Assembly (NCBI RefSeq): GCF_039503195.1
Contig: NZ_JBCJKP010000001.1
Coordinates: 9,114,001-9,178,000, forward strand
Origin: Streptomyces mirabilis
GTDB lineage: Bacteria > Actinomycetota > Actinomycetes > Streptomycetales > Streptomycetaceae
Length of the DNA: 64,000 bases
Direction of reading: 5' to 3'
Shown here: piece by piece, positions 26,775-40,009 of the stretch
Position numbering within the stretch: the stretch's first letter is position 1
Layout: every line of letters starts with the position of its first letter
Program-made: the position numbers and the translations under genes
Notes under the pieces: generated by a model
The model's database searches: none
What the model was told of the DNA's origin: nothing
The model's input: only the letters and a program-made list of their open reading frames with translations

Positions 26775-27114
26775 GGTGATCTCCTTGCAGTGTTGTGGAT
26801 ACCCTTCGTGCCAGGTGAAGCCCGGGAGGTGGGTGTCGGCGGCCACGCCGCCGCGGTGCACATGCCACTCTTGCGGGCGGCAGCACACCCTTGTTGTGGC
26901 GCGGTGCGCAGGGGCGACGCAGCCTCAGTGACTCCGGTCGTGCCAACTCCCCGACGACGGACGGCAGCTGCGGAGTGGGAACCTGGCGGACATGTCCGCG
27001 CCCCATGGTGCTCCGGGGAGCGGCGCCGGGTGACGGGTCGCGCTTCCGCGCGCCTGGTGACGTGGGTCTCCGCGCTCTGACGCCACCGCCGCGGGCGCCC
27101 GCACACTGCTGTTC
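26775..27114. other. Divergent intergenic region between AhpD-like and SRPBCC genes
   Basis: About 340 bases separate the two start codons. No operator palindrome or promoter box stood out and no gene is supported. Confidence 0.4.
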
Positions 27115-27615
27115 ATGGAACTGCATCGTTATCGGTTCAGAAGCGTGTGGGACTTCGCTCGACCGCCGGACGAGGTGTTCGCGGTGCTGCGCGTGGTCGA
27201 CGACTGGCCCCTGTGGTGGCCCGGAGTGCGGCGGGCGCGCCGCGTCGATGACCAGTCGGGGGCGTTCCTGTTGCGCTCGCTGCTGCCGTTCGACCTCGAC
27301 CTCACCATCACCGGCGCGTTCGAGGACACGGAGTCGAGGGTGTTGCGCGGGGTGGTCGGCGGGGACCTGGAGGGTGTGTCGGGGTGGAGCGTGCGCCCGT
27401 ACGGCGCCGGCAGCCGGGCGGTCCTCGAGCAGGACATGGTGGCCCGCAAGGCACTCATCCGCCGACTCGAGGTCCCGTTTCGCCCGCTGTTCCGCGCCAA
27501 CCACCATCTCCTGACGTACCGGGGACACCGTGGTCTGAAGGCATGGCTGGACGGCGGCCAGGAGGCTCGCCGCGCACGCGAGGAGGAGCGGCGGTCGGGT
27601 ACCCGTTCCGGGTGA
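27115..27615 (+). CDS. SRPBCC (polyketide cyclase/START-like) family protein
   Basis: The 166-residue protein has the helix-grip fold signature: an N-terminal strand, DEVFAVLRVVDDWPLWWPGV, then antiparallel strands ending in a long C-terminal helix (HRGLKAWLDGGQEARRAREE). Such proteins bind hydrophobic ligands, but without catalytic motifs the ligand cannot be named. It ends inside a strong terminator hairpin and is convergent with the whiE-type hydroxylase gene, so it is probably not part of that cluster. Confidence 0.75.
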   Translation: MELHRYRFRSVWDFARPPDEVFAVLRVVDDWPLWWPGVRRARRVDDQSGAFLLRSLLPFDLDLTITGAFEDTESRVLRGVVGGDLEGVSGWSVRPYGAGSRAVLEQDMVARKALIRRLEVPFRPLFRANHHLLTYRGHRGLKAWLDGGQEARRAREEERRSGTRSG

Positions 27616-27644
27616 GACCCTCGGGCTCACCCGGAACGGGTACC
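27598..27644. terminator. 19-bp bidirectional terminator hairpin
   Basis: Arms 27598-27616 and 27626-27644 are exact reverse complements around a 9-nt loop. The left arm contains the stop codon of the SRPBCC gene. It can serve both this gene and the convergent hydroxylase gene. Confidence 0.85.
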
Positions 27645-27693
27645 GGCGCGCTACGCCGACGCGGACGTCGACATCACGGTGTCAACGGAGCCG

Positions 27694-29343
27694 TCAGCCC
27701 CGGTCCAGGATCGCGGTGAGGGCCTCCCGCAGTGCCGTCTCGGGGCTCGCCGACGGGCCCTCGGAGCGCCAGGCGACGAATCCGTCGGGGCGGACCAGCA
27801 CCGCTCCGTCCTCGGTGACGCCGTGCACCTCCGCCCAGTCCGCGTCGCTCGCGGGGGAGAGCTCCGCGTCGGCGCCGCTGCCGATCCGGTACGCGTCGAG
27901 CGGGACGGACAGCCGCTGGGCGACGTCCTTCGCAGCGCTGTGCCACTTGTCCGACGAGGTCAGGAGCACCATGGACCGCTCGTACAGGTCGAGGGTGGAG
28001 ACCCGGGTGCCGGCGCGGTCCAGCCACATGTGCGGTGCCCGGCTGCCGGGTTCGCCGGTCAGGCGCAGGCCGTCGGGGACGATCGGCGCCGACTGGTCGG
28101 CGCCCAGGACCGCGCCGCGCGGATAGCGGTAGGCCAGCGCCACGTTGAGGATGCCGCCCTTCTTGCCGCCGGGGCCGGCGGCTCCCGGGGCGGGGATGTA
28201 CCCGGGGTGGCTGTGCTCGACCGAACGCGACGAGGCGCGGGCGCTGGTCGCCTCCGCGACCGGGCGGCGCTCGGCGTCGTAGGACTTCAGCAGTCCGGGG
28301 CCCGCCCAGCCGCCCAGCACCGCGGCCAGTTTCCAGGCGAGGTTGTGCCCGTCCTGGATTCCGGTGTTGGAGCCGAACGCACCGGTGGGGGACATCTCGT
28401 GGGCCGAGTCGCCGGCCAGGAACACCCTGCCGTCCGAGTAGCGCTCGGCGACCCGCTCGGCGGCGTGCCAGGCGGCCCTGCCGGTGATCCGCACATCGAG
28501 ATCGGGCACGCCCACGGCGCGTCGGATGTGGTCCGCGCACCGCTCGTCGGTGAACTCCTCCAGGGTCTCGCCGTGTTCGGGGTGCCAGGGCGCGTGGAAG
28601 ACCCAGTGCTCCTCGTTGTCGACCGGCAGGAGCGCCCCGTCGGCCTCCGGGTTGGTCAGGTAGCAGACGATGAAGCGCCGGTCGCCGACGACGTCCGCGA
28701 GGCCCCGGGAGGTGAATGTGACGCTCACGTTGTGGAAGAGGTCACCCGGTCCGTTCTGCCCGATGGCGAGCCGCTCGCGGATCGGGCTGCGCGGGCCGTC
28801 CGCCGCGACCAGGTAGTCCGCGCGGACGGTGCTGTGCTCGCCCGTCTCCCGGCTCTTGAGCTGCGCGGTGATCCCGTGCGCGTCCTGCTCGAACGACAGC
28901 ATCTCGGTGGAGAAGCGCAGGTCCCCGCCCAGTTCCCGGGCGCTCTTCAGCAGCACCGGCTCCAGGTCGTTCTGGCTGCACAGGCACCACGCGCCGGGGC
29001 TGAAGCGGGCGAGCCCGCCGCCCGGGTCGATCTCCTTGAACAGCCACTCACCGGCGTCGCCCACCAGTGTCGGCGTCTGCATGATGCCGTGGTTCTCCGC
29101 CAGGACCGACGCCGCCTCCTCGATGCGCCGCTGCACCCCGGCCACCCGGAACAGCTCCATCGTGCGCACGTTGTTGCCGCGTCCGCGCGGATGGATCGAG
29201 GTGCCCGAATGGCGTTCGACCAGCAGGTGGGGCACACCAAGCCGGCCCAGGAACAGCGAGGTGGACAGGCCCACCAGGGAGCCGCCGACGATGAGGACCG
29301 GCGTGTGCTGACCGACCACGCCGGCCTCTTCCAATCGGTTCAT
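27694..29343 (-). CDS. whiE-VIII: FAD-dependent polyketide hydroxylase, WhiE ORFVIII type
   Basis: The 549-residue aromatic hydroxylase has the FAD motif VLIVGGSLVGLSTSLFLGRL, the middle DG motif (VAADGPRSPIRE) and the GD motif VFLAGDSAHEMSPTGAFGSN. A C-terminal thioredoxin-like domain follows, as in PgaE/MtmOIV-like enzymes. It uses NADPH and O2 to hydroxylate the polyketide. It is divergent from the polyketide synthase genes exactly as ORFVIII is in the S. coelicolor whiE locus, where it modifies the grey spore pigment late in sporulation. GGAGG precedes the ATG. It shares the 254-bp intergenic region with ORFI, where sporulation-specific promoters would lie. Confidence 0.9.
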   Translation of the reverse strand: MNRLEEAGVVGQHTPVLIVGGSLVGLSTSLFLGRLGVPHLLVERHSGTSIHPRGRGNNVRTMELFRVAGVQRRIEEAASVLAENHGIMQTPTLVGDAGEWLFKEIDPGGGLARFSPGAWCLCSQNDLEPVLLKSARELGGDLRFSTEMLSFEQDAHGITAQLKSRETGEHSTVRADYLVAADGPRSPIRERLAIGQNGPGDLFHNVSVTFTSRGLADVVGDRRFIVCYLTNPEADGALLPVDNEEHWVFHAPWHPEHGETLEEFTDERCADHIRRAVGVPDLDVRITGRAAWHAAERVAERYSDGRVFLAGDSAHEMSPTGAFGSNTGIQDGHNLAWKLAAVLGGWAGPGLLKSYDAERRPVAEATSARASSRSVEHSHPGYIPAPGAAGPGGKKGGILNVALAYRYPRGAVLGADQSAPIVPDGLRLTGEPGSRAPHMWLDRAGTRVSTLDLYERSMVLLTSSDKWHSAAKDVAQRLSVPLDAYRIGSGADAELSPASDADWAEVHGVTEDGAVLVRPDGFVAWRSEGPSASPETALREALTAILDRG

Positions 29344-29597
29344 TGATTGCCTCCAGCGTCACCCGCGAGGTGAGTCAGGGATGGGATGCCGGCCGCTTTG
29401 AACGGCCATCAGTTTCCATGCCCTGTGCGGAGAGGATCGCGCGCTCCGGGCACCCGGATGGCACACAGTTCACTCGTCCGCACCGGCGGGCTCGCGCGCC
29501 TCGGGGGCCGCGTCAACGATCGGCACATGGCGACCCCGGTCTTTGGGACACGGCGGTCGTTCCTGACCTTCCGTGAAGAAGAGAAGAGGTGTGCCGG

Positions 29598-30719
29598 ATG
29601 ACTACTTCGGGACGTATATCGCAATCGGCGTTCGACGGCTCCAGGCTTCGGGTGATCCTGCTGCTCGACCTGTACGAAGGAGCCCAGGAGCAGTTCCTCG
29701 ATGCGTACGAGCACATGCGCAATCAGGTCGCGTCCGTTCCCGGACATCTCAGCGACCAGCTCTGCCAGTCGATCGAGAACCCCTCGCAGTGGCTCATCAC
29801 CAGCGAATGGGAGAGCGCCCCGCCCTTCCTCGCCTGGGTGAACAGCGAGGAGCACGTCGAGACGGTCCGGCCGATGCACAACTGCGTCCGGGACACCCGC
29901 TCGATGCGCTACAGCATCCTTCGGGAGACCAGCCCCGCCCAGCCGCACGGCCAGAAGTCGGCCAAGGCGGGTATGCAGGTCGAGGCCCGGGTGGGCGAAG
30001 GTGTGGCACGCCATGCCCTCACCTTCACCGTCAAGCCGGGTACCGAGTCGAAGGTCGCGGAGATCCTCGCCGGGTACGAGTCGCCCCAGGCCCAGGTCGA
30101 CGACACCACACGGCTGCGGCGCACCTCCCTCTTCATGCACGGCAACCGTGTCGTGCGTGCGGTGGAGGTGGAGGGCGACCTCATGGCGGCACTGCGTCAC
30201 GTCGCCCGTCAGCCCGAGGTACGGGCGGTCGAGGAGGCCATCAACCCGTACCTGGAGCAGGACCGGGATCTGAGGGACCCCGACTCGGCGCGGGTCTTCT
30301 TCACCCGGGCCGCGCTGCCGTCCGTGCACCACGTGACGGCCGGCCGCAAGGCGCCCGAGGACGTGCGCCGTCACGCGCTCTACTACCCGGCCAAGCCAGG
30401 CTGCGGGATGGAGCTGGCCAGGTTGCTCGCCCACCAGGACGAAGCCGCGGCGGAGGACCCGAAGAGCCCGGTGTACCGGAGCACGGTCTTCCAGCGCGAC
30501 GACATCGTGGTGCGTCTCATCGACGTGACGGGCGAGCTGGACGCGGACCCCGTCGCCGCGCTCGGTGTCAAGGGCGCGAAGAAGGCCGCGGAGCTGGAGC
30601 GTCTCCTCGACGGTGCCGCGATCGGCGTCGAGGGCTCCCTGGAGACGGAACGCAACATCAACCGCCTCCTGTCGCACGTCGACATGATGCCCGTCACCGA
30701 CCGCTCGGCGGATTCCTGA
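29598..30719 (+). CDS. whiE-I: SchA/CurD-like protein, WhiE ORFI type
   Basis: The 373-residue protein has an N-terminal antibiotic-biosynthesis-monooxygenase-like ferredoxin fold (about residues 15-110, RVILLLDLYEGAQEQFLDAY). Two SchA/CurD-type repeats follow (VARHALTFTVKPGTESKVAE and VRRHALYYPAKPGCGMELAR). Homologues open the whiE, sch and cur spore-pigment operons; their precise role, a cyclase or oxygenase-like helper, is not settled. The ATG at 29598 is preferred to a GTG 9 bp upstream because of the AGAGG spacing. It is the first gene of a tight co-directional operon through ORFVII. Confidence 0.85.
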   Translation: MTTSGRISQSAFDGSRLRVILLLDLYEGAQEQFLDAYEHMRNQVASVPGHLSDQLCQSIENPSQWLITSEWESAPPFLAWVNSEEHVETVRPMHNCVRDTRSMRYSILRETSPAQPHGQKSAKAGMQVEARVGEGVARHALTFTVKPGTESKVAEILAGYESPQAQVDDTTRLRRTSLFMHGNRVVRAVEVEGDLMAALRHVARQPEVRAVEEAINPYLEQDRDLRDPDSARVFFTRAALPSVHHVTAGRKAPEDVRRHALYYPAKPGCGMELARLLAHQDEAAAEDPKSPVYRSTVFQRDDIVVRLIDVTGELDADPVAALGVKGAKKAAELERLLDGAAIGVEGSLETERNINRLLSHVDMMPVTDRSADS

Positions 30720-30788
30720 CAGAGGGCCGCGGCTCCGTCCGCGGCCCTCCCTCCCCGGACGTCACTGCCCCACCCGGAGGTATCAAGC

Positions 30789-31271
30789 ATGTTCAAGAAG
30801 CATCCACGCATCGTGGACCTGAGCGAGACGGAACCCAACCGCAGGCGCGGAGGCGACATCCGGGCCATGCTCACGCCCGCCACGGCGGGGTCCACCAGCG
30901 GCTTCATGGGCCTGGCCCTCATCCAGCCCGGCGAGCGTATCGGTGAGCACTACCACCCGTACTCCGAGGAGTTCGTGTACGTCGTCAACGGCGCCCTCGA
31001 AGTGGACCTGGACGGCGACACCTTCGCCCTGCGGCCCGATCAGGGTCTGCTGATCCCGATCAACATGCGGCACCGCTTCCGCAACGTCGGCGACACGGAA
31101 GCCCGCATGGTCTTCCACCTGGGCCCGCTCGCTCCGCGTCCGAGCCTCGGCCACGTCGACACGGAGGTGACCGACGACACCGCGCCCGGCCCCGAGTTCG
31201 CCACCGCCGGGGCGGACCTGTCCGCGCCGGACCACGGACAGCCGTCCGAGCGAAGTGGGGCCATAAAGTGA
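30789..31271 (+). CDS. whiE-II: Cupin polyketide cyclase, WhiE ORFII type
   Basis: The 160-residue cupin carries the first metal-binding motif [17 protein letters not shown] (two histidines and a glutamate) and the second ([10 protein letters not shown]). It corresponds to WhiE ORFII, a cupin believed to steer cyclisation of the poly-beta-keto chain. Its stop overlaps the GTG start of the ketosynthase gene (31268-31271), which couples their translation. CACCCGGAGG precedes the ATG. Confidence 0.9.
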   Translation: MFKKHPRIVDLSETEPNRRRGGDIRAMLTPATAGSTSGFMGLALIQPGERIGEHYHPYSEEFVYVVNGALEVDLDGDTFALRPDQGLLIPINMRHRFRNVGDTEARMVFHLGPLAPRPSLGHVDTEVTDDTAPGPEFATAGADLSAPDHGQPSERSGAIK

Positions 31272-32536
31272 CCCGGCGGGTGGCCGTCACCGGTGTCGGT
31301 GTGGTCGCTCCGGGCGGCACCGGGGCGACGGCGTTCTGGGACCTCCTGTCCAACGGCCGCACCGCGACCCGCGGCATCTCGCTGTTCGACCCGGCGGGCC
31401 TGCGGTCCCGCATAGCCGCCGAATGCGACTTCGACCCGCTCGCGCACGGCCTCGACCCGGAGCTGAGTGAACACGCCGACCGGTACATCCAGTTCGCCGT
31501 GGTCGCGGCCGGGGAAGCCGTCCGCGACTCCGGACTCGACACCGGCAAGGAGGACCCCTGGCGGGTCGCGGTCTCCCTGGGCAGCGCCGTCGGCGGCACC
31601 ACCCGCCTGGAACACGACTACGTCCAGGTCAGCGAACGGGGCCGGCGGTGGGACGTGGACCACCGCGCGGCCGACCCGCAGCTGCACCTGGCGTTCTCGC
31701 CCAGCACGCTGGCCTCGGTCGTCGCCGAGGAGTTCGGTGCCCAGGGACCGGTGCAGACCGTCTCCACCGGCTGCACCTCCGGACTCGACGCGGTCGGCTA
31801 CGCCTTCCACACCATCGAGGAGGGCCGGGCGGACGTCTGCATAGCCGGAGCGTCGGACTCTCCGATATCCCCGATCACCATGGCGTGCTTCGACGCCATC
31901 AAGGCCACCTCACCCGACAACGACGACCCCGAGCACGCCTCCCGGCCCTTCGACGCCCACCGCAACGGCTTCGTCATGGGTGAGGGCGGCGCGGTACTGG
32001 TCCTGGAGGAGTACGAGCACGCCCGAGCCCGCGGCGCGCACATCTACTGCGAGATAAGCGGCTACGCCACCTACGGCAACGCCTACCACATGACCGGTCT
32101 GACCAGCGAGGGGCTGGAGATGGCCCGGGCGATCGACACCACGCTCGACCAGGCCCGCCTCGACCCCACCCTGATCGACTACGTCAACGCGCACGGCTCG
32201 GGCACCCGACAGAACGACCGGCACGAGACCGCCGCGGTCAAGCGGTCCCTGGGCGAGCACGCCTACAAGACGCCCATGAGCTCCATCAAGTCCATGGTGG
32301 GGCACTCGCTGGGCGCGATCGGCGCGATAGAGGTCGTCGCCTGCGTCCTCGCCCTGAAGCACCAAGTGGTGCCGCCCACGGCGAACTACGAAACTCCCGA
32401 CCCCGAGTGCGACCTGGACTACGTGCCGCGCACCGCACGCCCGCGGAAGCTGAGCAACGTGCTCTCCGTGGGCAGCGGATTCGGCGGATTCCAGTCCGCG
32501 GTGCTCCTGACCGGGCCGGGTGGGAGGAACCGATGA
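31268..32536 (+). CDS. whiE-III: Type II polyketide ketosynthase alpha, WhiE ORFIII type
   Basis: The 422-residue KSalpha condenses malonyl units on the acyl carrier protein. The active-site cysteine is in [15 protein letters not shown] (about residue 170). The two catalytic histidines are in [12 protein letters not shown] and [13 protein letters not shown]. It heterodimerises with the next gene product, the chain-length factor. Its GTG overlaps the cupin stop and its own stop overlaps the KSbeta start (ATGA). The operon order places it as the spore-pigment ketosynthase. Confidence 0.95.
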   Translation: MTRRVAVTGVGVVAPGGTGATAFWDLLSNGRTATRGISLFDPAGLRSRIAAECDFDPLAHGLDPELSEHADRYIQFAVVAAGEAVRDSGLDTGKEDPWRVAVSLGSAVGGTTRLEHDYVQVSERGRRWDVDHRAADPQLHLAFSPSTLASVVAEEFGAQGPVQTVSTGCTSGLDAVGYAFHTIEEGRADVCIAGASDSPISPITMACFDAIKATSPDNDDPEHASRPFDAHRNGFVMGEGGAVLVLEEYEHARARGAHIYCEISGYATYGNAYHMTGLTSEGLEMARAIDTTLDQARLDPTLIDYVNAHGSGTRQNDRHETAAVKRSLGEHAYKTPMSSIKSMVGHSLGAIGAIEVVACVLALKHQVVPPTANYETPDPECDLDYVPRTARPRKLSNVLSVGSGFGGFQSAVLLTGPGGRNR

Positions 32537-33789
32537 CCACTCTGCGCACTCAGCGCCCCCGGCGCGCGGCCATCACCGGCATCGGTGTGATCGCGCCCAA
32601 CGGACTGCGCGCCGACGCGTACTGGAAGTCCGTCAGAGAAGGCCTCGTCGTCCTGGACCGGATCACCCGCGAGGGATGCGAGCACCTGCCGCTCCGTATC
32701 GCGGGCGAGGTCCGGGCCTTCGACGCCGCGGCCCTCATCGAGGAGCGGTTCCTCGTCCAGACGGACCGTTTCAGCCACTTCGCGATGGCGGCGACCGTGC
32801 TCGCCCTCGACGACGCCGGCCTTGGTCAGGGTGACCCCGCGGACCCGTACGACATCGGCGTGATCACCGCCGCCGGATCAGGTGGCGGCGAGTTCGGACA
32901 GCGCGAGCTCCAGAAGCTGTGGGGCCAGGGATCCCGGTACGTGGGCCCGTACCAGTCCATCGCCTGGTTCTACGCCGCCAGCACCGGCCAGATCTCCATC
33001 CGGGGCGGCTTCAAGGGACCGTGTGGAGTGGTCGCGAGCGACGAGGCGGGTGGCCTGGACTCCATCGCGCTCGCCGCCCGGGGTGTACGGCGCGGCACCG
33101 GCGCGGTGGTCGTCGGATCCGCGGAGGCCCCCCTCGCCCCGTACTCGATGGTGTGCCAGCTCGGATACCCCGAGATCAGCACCGCCGAGGATCCCGGTCA
33201 GGCCTATCGGCCCTTCACCGCGGGAGCGCGCGGCTTCGCTCCCGCGGAGGGGGGAGCCATGCTCGTCGTGGAGGACGAGACCCGCGCCCGTGAGCGCGGG
33301 GCGGCCGTCCGGGCCATCGTGGCCGGCCATGGGGCCACGTTCACCGGAGCCTCCCGTTGGGAGCGGTCCAGAGAGGGTCTCGCCCACGCGATCCGTGGCG
33401 CCCTCGACGAGGCCGGCTGCGCTCCGGAGGAGATCGACGTCGTGTTCGCCGACGCCCTGGGCGTTCCGGAGGCGGACCGCGCCGAAGCCCTGGCCATTGC
33501 CGACGCCCTCGGTAAGCACGGCACCCGGGTCCCCGTCACGGCGCCCAAGACGGGCATCGGGCGGGCCTACTGCGGGGCACCCGTGCTGGACACCGCGGCC
33601 GCGGTGCTCGCCATGGAGAACGGCCAGGTACCCCCCACCCCCAACGTGTTCGACATCTGCCACGACCTCGACCTGGTGATGTCGAGCGCTCGTCCCACCG
33701 AGCTGCACACGGCCCTGGTCCTCAGCAGGGGACTGATGGGCTCCAACGCGGCGCTGGTAGTGCGCCGTGGCGGCGACTCCGCCCGATAG
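32533..33789 (+). CDS. whiE-IV: Ketosynthase beta (chain-length factor), WhiE ORFIV type
   Basis: The 418-residue protein is homologous to KSalpha but lacks the active-site cysteine: the region reads [15 protein letters not shown], with glutamate at the cysteine position, where many chain-length factors carry glutamine. It pairs with KSalpha and sets polyketide length. The ATG overlaps the KSalpha stop (32533-32536). GGAGG lies upstream within the KSalpha 3' end. The E-for-Q difference may be normal for spore-pigment factors; I could not check an alignment. Confidence 0.92.
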   Translation: MTTLRTQRPRRAAITGIGVIAPNGLRADAYWKSVREGLVVLDRITREGCEHLPLRIAGEVRAFDAAALIEERFLVQTDRFSHFAMAATVLALDDAGLGQGDPADPYDIGVITAAGSGGGEFGQRELQKLWGQGSRYVGPYQSIAWFYAASTGQISIRGGFKGPCGVVASDEAGGLDSIALAARGVRRGTGAVVVGSAEAPLAPYSMVCQLGYPEISTAEDPGQAYRPFTAGARGFAPAEGGAMLVVEDETRARERGAAVRAIVAGHGATFTGASRWERSREGLAHAIRGALDEAGCAPEEIDVVFADALGVPEADRAEALAIADALGKHGTRVPVTAPKTGIGRAYCGAPVLDTAAAVLAMENGQVPPTPNVFDICHDLDLVMSSARPTELHTALVLSRGLMGSNAALVVRRGGDSAR

Positions 33790-33815
33790 GACCGGGCGGG
33801 AAGGAGAACAGACTC

Positions 33816-34555
<740 letters not shown>

Positions 34556-34581
34556 CAGCCGGAGCTCAGGAAGGACAACCG

Positions 34582-34914
34582 ATGCACCACGCCCTCATCG
34601 TCGCGCGCATGGCGCCCGACTCGGCCCCGGCGATCGCCGATGTGTTCGCCGCCTCCGACCGCGGTGAACTCCCGCACCTGATCGGCGTCAAGCGGCGCAG
34701 CCTCTTCCAGTTCGGTGATGTGTACATGCACCTCATCGAAGCCGACAAGGACCCGGCGCCCGCCATCGCGAAGGTGGTCGGGCACCCCGAGTTCCGGAGC
34801 GTCAGCGAGCAGCTGTCGGCGTACGTCAGCGCGTACGACCCGCAGACGTGGCGCAGCCCCAAGGACGCCATGGCCCAGTGCTTCTACCGCTGGGAGCGGG
34901 ACGCCGTCTCCTGA
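34582..34914 (+). CDS. whiE-VII: TcmI-type polyketide cyclase, WhiE ORFVII type
   Basis: The 110-residue ferredoxin-fold protein begins MHHALIVARMAPDSAPAIAD and ends AMAQCFYRWERDAV, matching TcmI-like cyclases that close the final ring. It is the last gene of the operon, as in S. coelicolor whiE, and is followed by a T-tailed bidirectional terminator. AAGGACAACC precedes the ATG. Confidence 0.9.
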   Translation: MHHALIVARMAPDSAPAIADVFAASDRGELPHLIGVKRRSLFQFGDVYMHLIEADKDPAPAIAKVVGHPEFRSVSEQLSAYVSAYDPQTWRSPKDAMAQCFYRWERDAVS

Positions 34915-34931
34915 GGCGAACGCCCGGACAC

Positions 34932-34985
34932 AACCCGAGGCCGCCGACCCCGCGATGGACGCGGAGCCGGCGGCCTCGGGTTTTT
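34932..34985. terminator. Bidirectional intrinsic terminator after the whiE operon
   Basis: The 15-bp arms 34932-34946 and 34968-34982 pair exactly, with a second small stem in the loop, and a TTTTT run follows on the plus strand. It separates the operon from the convergent methyltransferase-like gene. Confidence 0.9.
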
Positions 34986-35008
34986 CCCGGTGCGTCGGGA
35001 AGGCCGGA

Positions 35009-36064
35009 TCAGCTGGGGATCGTGCACTCGAAGGCGTGCAGATACGCGTTGACCGGACGGAACTCGTTGATGACGAGCCCCGCGTCCGTCAGCCGGTCGA
35101 CCATGCTCTGCCGGGTGTGCTTCGCACCACCGACATTGAGGAGCAGCAGCAGGTCCATGGCCGTGGTGAACCGCATCGACGGGGTGTCGTCCACGAGGTT
35201 CTCGATGACGACGACGCGGGCACCGGGCCGCGCCGCCTTGCGGATGTTGGCCAGCGCCCTGCGGGTGCTGTCGTCGTCCCACTCCAGGATGTTCTTGATG
35301 ATGTAGAGGTCCGCCTGGACGGGGATGTCCTCCCGGCAGTCACCGGCCACGACGCGCACCCGCTCGGCCAGCGAACCGCCGCCGCGCAGTCGGGGATCGG
35401 CGTTCTCCACCACTCCCGGCAGGTCGAGCAGCGTGCCGTGCATCCCGGGGTGCTTCTCCAGCAGGCTGACCAGGACCTGGCCCTGACCGCCGCCGATGTC
35501 CGCGACCGAGGACACGCCTCGCAGATCGAGAAGGTTCGCCACGTCCCGCGCCGACTGCTCGCTGGACGTCGTCATGGCCCGGTTGAACACGTACGCCGAC
35601 TCCGGGGCCTCTTCGTTGAGGTAGTCGAAGAACTCCCGCTCGTACACATCCTCGAAGACGTTCCGGCCGGAGCGCACCGCCTCGTCGAGCTTCGGCCAGA
35701 CGTTCCACGTCCACGGCTCGGTGCACCACAGCGCGATGTAGCGGAGGCTGTGCGGGTCGTCCTCGCGCAGCAGCCGGGACATCTCCGTGTGCGCGAAGGT
35801 GCCGTCCGGGAGTTCGGTGAAGACCCCCTGGCAGGACAGCGCGCGCAGCAGCCGCCGCAGGGTCTTCGGCTGGGCCCTCACCGTCGCCGCCAGGTCCTCC
35901 ACGCGCATGGGCGTGTCGCCCAGGGCGTCCGCCACGCCGAGGCGGGCGGCCGCCCGTACGGCGGCGGCGCACGCCGCTCCGAAGGCGAGCTCCCGCAGCC
36001 GCATGGACGGTGGTGGGGGAGCCGGGTCGACCGTGCTCGGGGGAGCCGGATCAACAGTGGTCAT
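35009..36064 (-). CDS. O-methyltransferase-like protein (acetylserotonin MT family) lacking the catalytic histidine
   Basis: The 351-residue protein has an N-terminal winged-helix dimerisation domain (about residues 20-105). A SAM-binding domain follows with SVADIGGGQGQVLVSLLEKH, LLDLP and GDCREDIP. The family's catalytic HDWDD reads IIKNILEWDDDS, so the general-base histidine is absent. The same loss is known in RdmB, a methyltransferase-fold hydroxylase of anthracycline synthesis. The gene is convergent with the spore-pigment operon and probably tailors that polyketide, by methylation or by another reaction. The beta-helix gene lies 42 bp upstream in the same direction and may be co-transcribed. 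Confidence 0.85.
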   Translation of the reverse strand: MTTVDPAPPSTVDPAPPPPSMRLRELAFGAACAAAVRAAARLGVADALGDTPMRVEDLAATVRAQPKTLRRLLRALSCQGVFTELPDGTFAHTEMSRLLREDDPHSLRYIALWCTEPWTWNVWPKLDEAVRSGRNVFEDVYEREFFDYLNEEAPESAYVFNRAMTTSSEQSARDVANLLDLRGVSSVADIGGGQGQVLVSLLEKHPGMHGTLLDLPGVVENADPRLRGGGSLAERVRVVAGDCREDIPVQADLYIIKNILEWDDDSTRRALANIRKAARPGARVVVIENLVDDTPSMRFTTAMDLLLLLNVGGAKHTRQSMVDRLTDAGLVINEFRPVNAYLHAFECTIPS

Positions 36065-36106
36065 CGTGGTGCCTCGCTTCTGGGGTCGTGCTGGTGGGGG
36101 GAGGGG

Positions 36107-37168
36107 TCAGCACAGTCCGGCGGGCTCGGAGTGCGCGCAGGTGTTGTCGTGGAAGGTGTTGCGCTTGCCCTTGGCGCGGTCGCGGTTGGCGAGGTCGGCC
36201 TTGCCGTTGCGCTGCGCCAGGTTGTTGCGGATCTCGTTGTGTTCGTTGATGGCGCCTACGAAGCTCTTGTACAGCACGATGCCGCCGGACAGCGGGGAGG
36301 TGCCCACGTTGTCCTCGACCCTGTTCTCCGCCACCAGTGTCCTCTCGGCGCCGGTGAGGACGATCCCGGAGCCCTGCAGGAAGGGCAGACGGGGGGTCTT
36401 GGGGCAGTACTTGTTGTTGGCGTGGACGTAGTTGCGGACCACGCTCAGCGCCCCGACGTGCGGCTTGTTCTCGTCGCCCACGACGAACACCGCGGCGCAG
36501 TTGCCGGTCGCCTCGTTGTGATCGACGGTCAGGTTCCGCAGCCGCCGGACCGTGACGCCGATCCGGTTGCCGGTCAGAAGGTTGTGACTGACGACCGTCC
36601 CCAGGGTGTCCCGGGCGCCCTCCTCGGTGCTGACCGTGTTGGACAGGAACAGTCCGGCGTCGCCGTTGTTCCGGGCGAGGTTGTAGCGGAACACCCCGCG
36701 CACGGAGCGCTCCTGGGCGATGCCCCACTGGCCGTTCTTCTCGGCGACCACTCCCTGGACCGTCAGCCGGTCGGTGCCCGACGCCCACAGGCCGTGCTTG
36801 GCGAAGCCTCTGAGGGTCAGTGAGCTGATGGTGACGCCATTGACGCGCTTTTTGTCCGTTCCGGTGACACAGATCCCGTCGCCGGCCTTGGCGCAGCTGC
36901 CGGATGCCTTGCCCGGCACGATGACGGTGGAGCGCGCACCGTAGCCGCGCAGCGTCAGGTTCGACACCGTGACGCGGACACTCTCGTGGTAGGTGCCGGG
37001 GGAGAGGACGACGGTGTCCCCCGGGTGTGCGGAATTCACGGCCTTCTGGATCGACCCGCCGGGTTTGACCCAGTGCACCGTCGGGTGCTCGGTCGACGGG
37101 GCGGCACCCAGCACCGACGCCGTGACGGCTGCGGTGCAGGCGAGGTAGGCCATCTGTCGTTTCGTCAT
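36107..37168 (-). CDS. Secreted right-handed parallel beta-helix protein
   Basis: The 353-residue product has a signal peptide (MTKRQMAYLACTAAVTASVL). A beta-helix of repeated coils follows (GDTVVLSPGTYHESVRVTVS, LTLRGFAKHGLWASG, ERSVRGVFRYNLARNNGD, LTVDHNEATGN). This is the NosD/pectate-lyase-like fold. No catalytic aspartate cluster of a named lyase is obvious, so carbohydrate binding or an unknown surface role is possible. It is placed ahead of the methyltransferase-like gene on the same strand, next to the spore-pigment cluster; a spore-envelope function would be a guess. Confidence 0.75.
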   Translation of the reverse strand: MTKRQMAYLACTAAVTASVLGAAPSTEHPTVHWVKPGGSIQKAVNSAHPGDTVVLSPGTYHESVRVTVSNLTLRGYGARSTVIVPGKASGSCAKAGDGICVTGTDKKRVNGVTISSLTLRGFAKHGLWASGTDRLTVQGVVAEKNGQWGIAQERSVRGVFRYNLARNNGDAGLFLSNTVSTEEGARDTLGTVVSHNLLTGNRIGVTVRRLRNLTVDHNEATGNCAAVFVVGDENKPHVGALSVVRNYVHANNKYCPKTPRLPFLQGSGIVLTGAERTLVAENRVEDNVGTSPLSGGIVLYKSFVGAINEHNEIRNNLAQRNGKADLANRDRAKGKRNTFHDNTCAHSEPAGLC

Positions 37169-37291
37169 AGGCCGAAGCTAAGAGCGGGAGTTCCGGCCCG
37201 CCACCGCTGATCACCCAGGTGGACCGCCGATGTCACCTGCCTGCGCGCGTAAGGGTGGGCCGTCGGAGGCAGCGGCGTCGGCGGACACGCG

Positions 37292-37324
37292 ACCGCCCCG
37301 GCCGGAGAACCCGGCCGGGGCGGT
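37292..37324. terminator. 14-bp hairpin terminator of the isocitrate dehydrogenase gene
   Basis: Arms 37292-37305 and 37311-37324 are exact reverse complements with a 5-nt loop, about 30 bases after the icd stop on the minus strand. Confidence 0.8.
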
Positions 37325-37355
37325 GCGGTGGTGACGCGTGGGCGCCGACGGTGTG

Positions 37356-40009
<2,654 letters not shown>

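Noticed and set aside
26775..26900. Third ECF41-type promoter upstream of the AhpD-like gene
   Set aside because: AhpD/CMD genes are common ECF41 targets, but no TGTCACA-N16-CGTC pattern is present on the correct strand.
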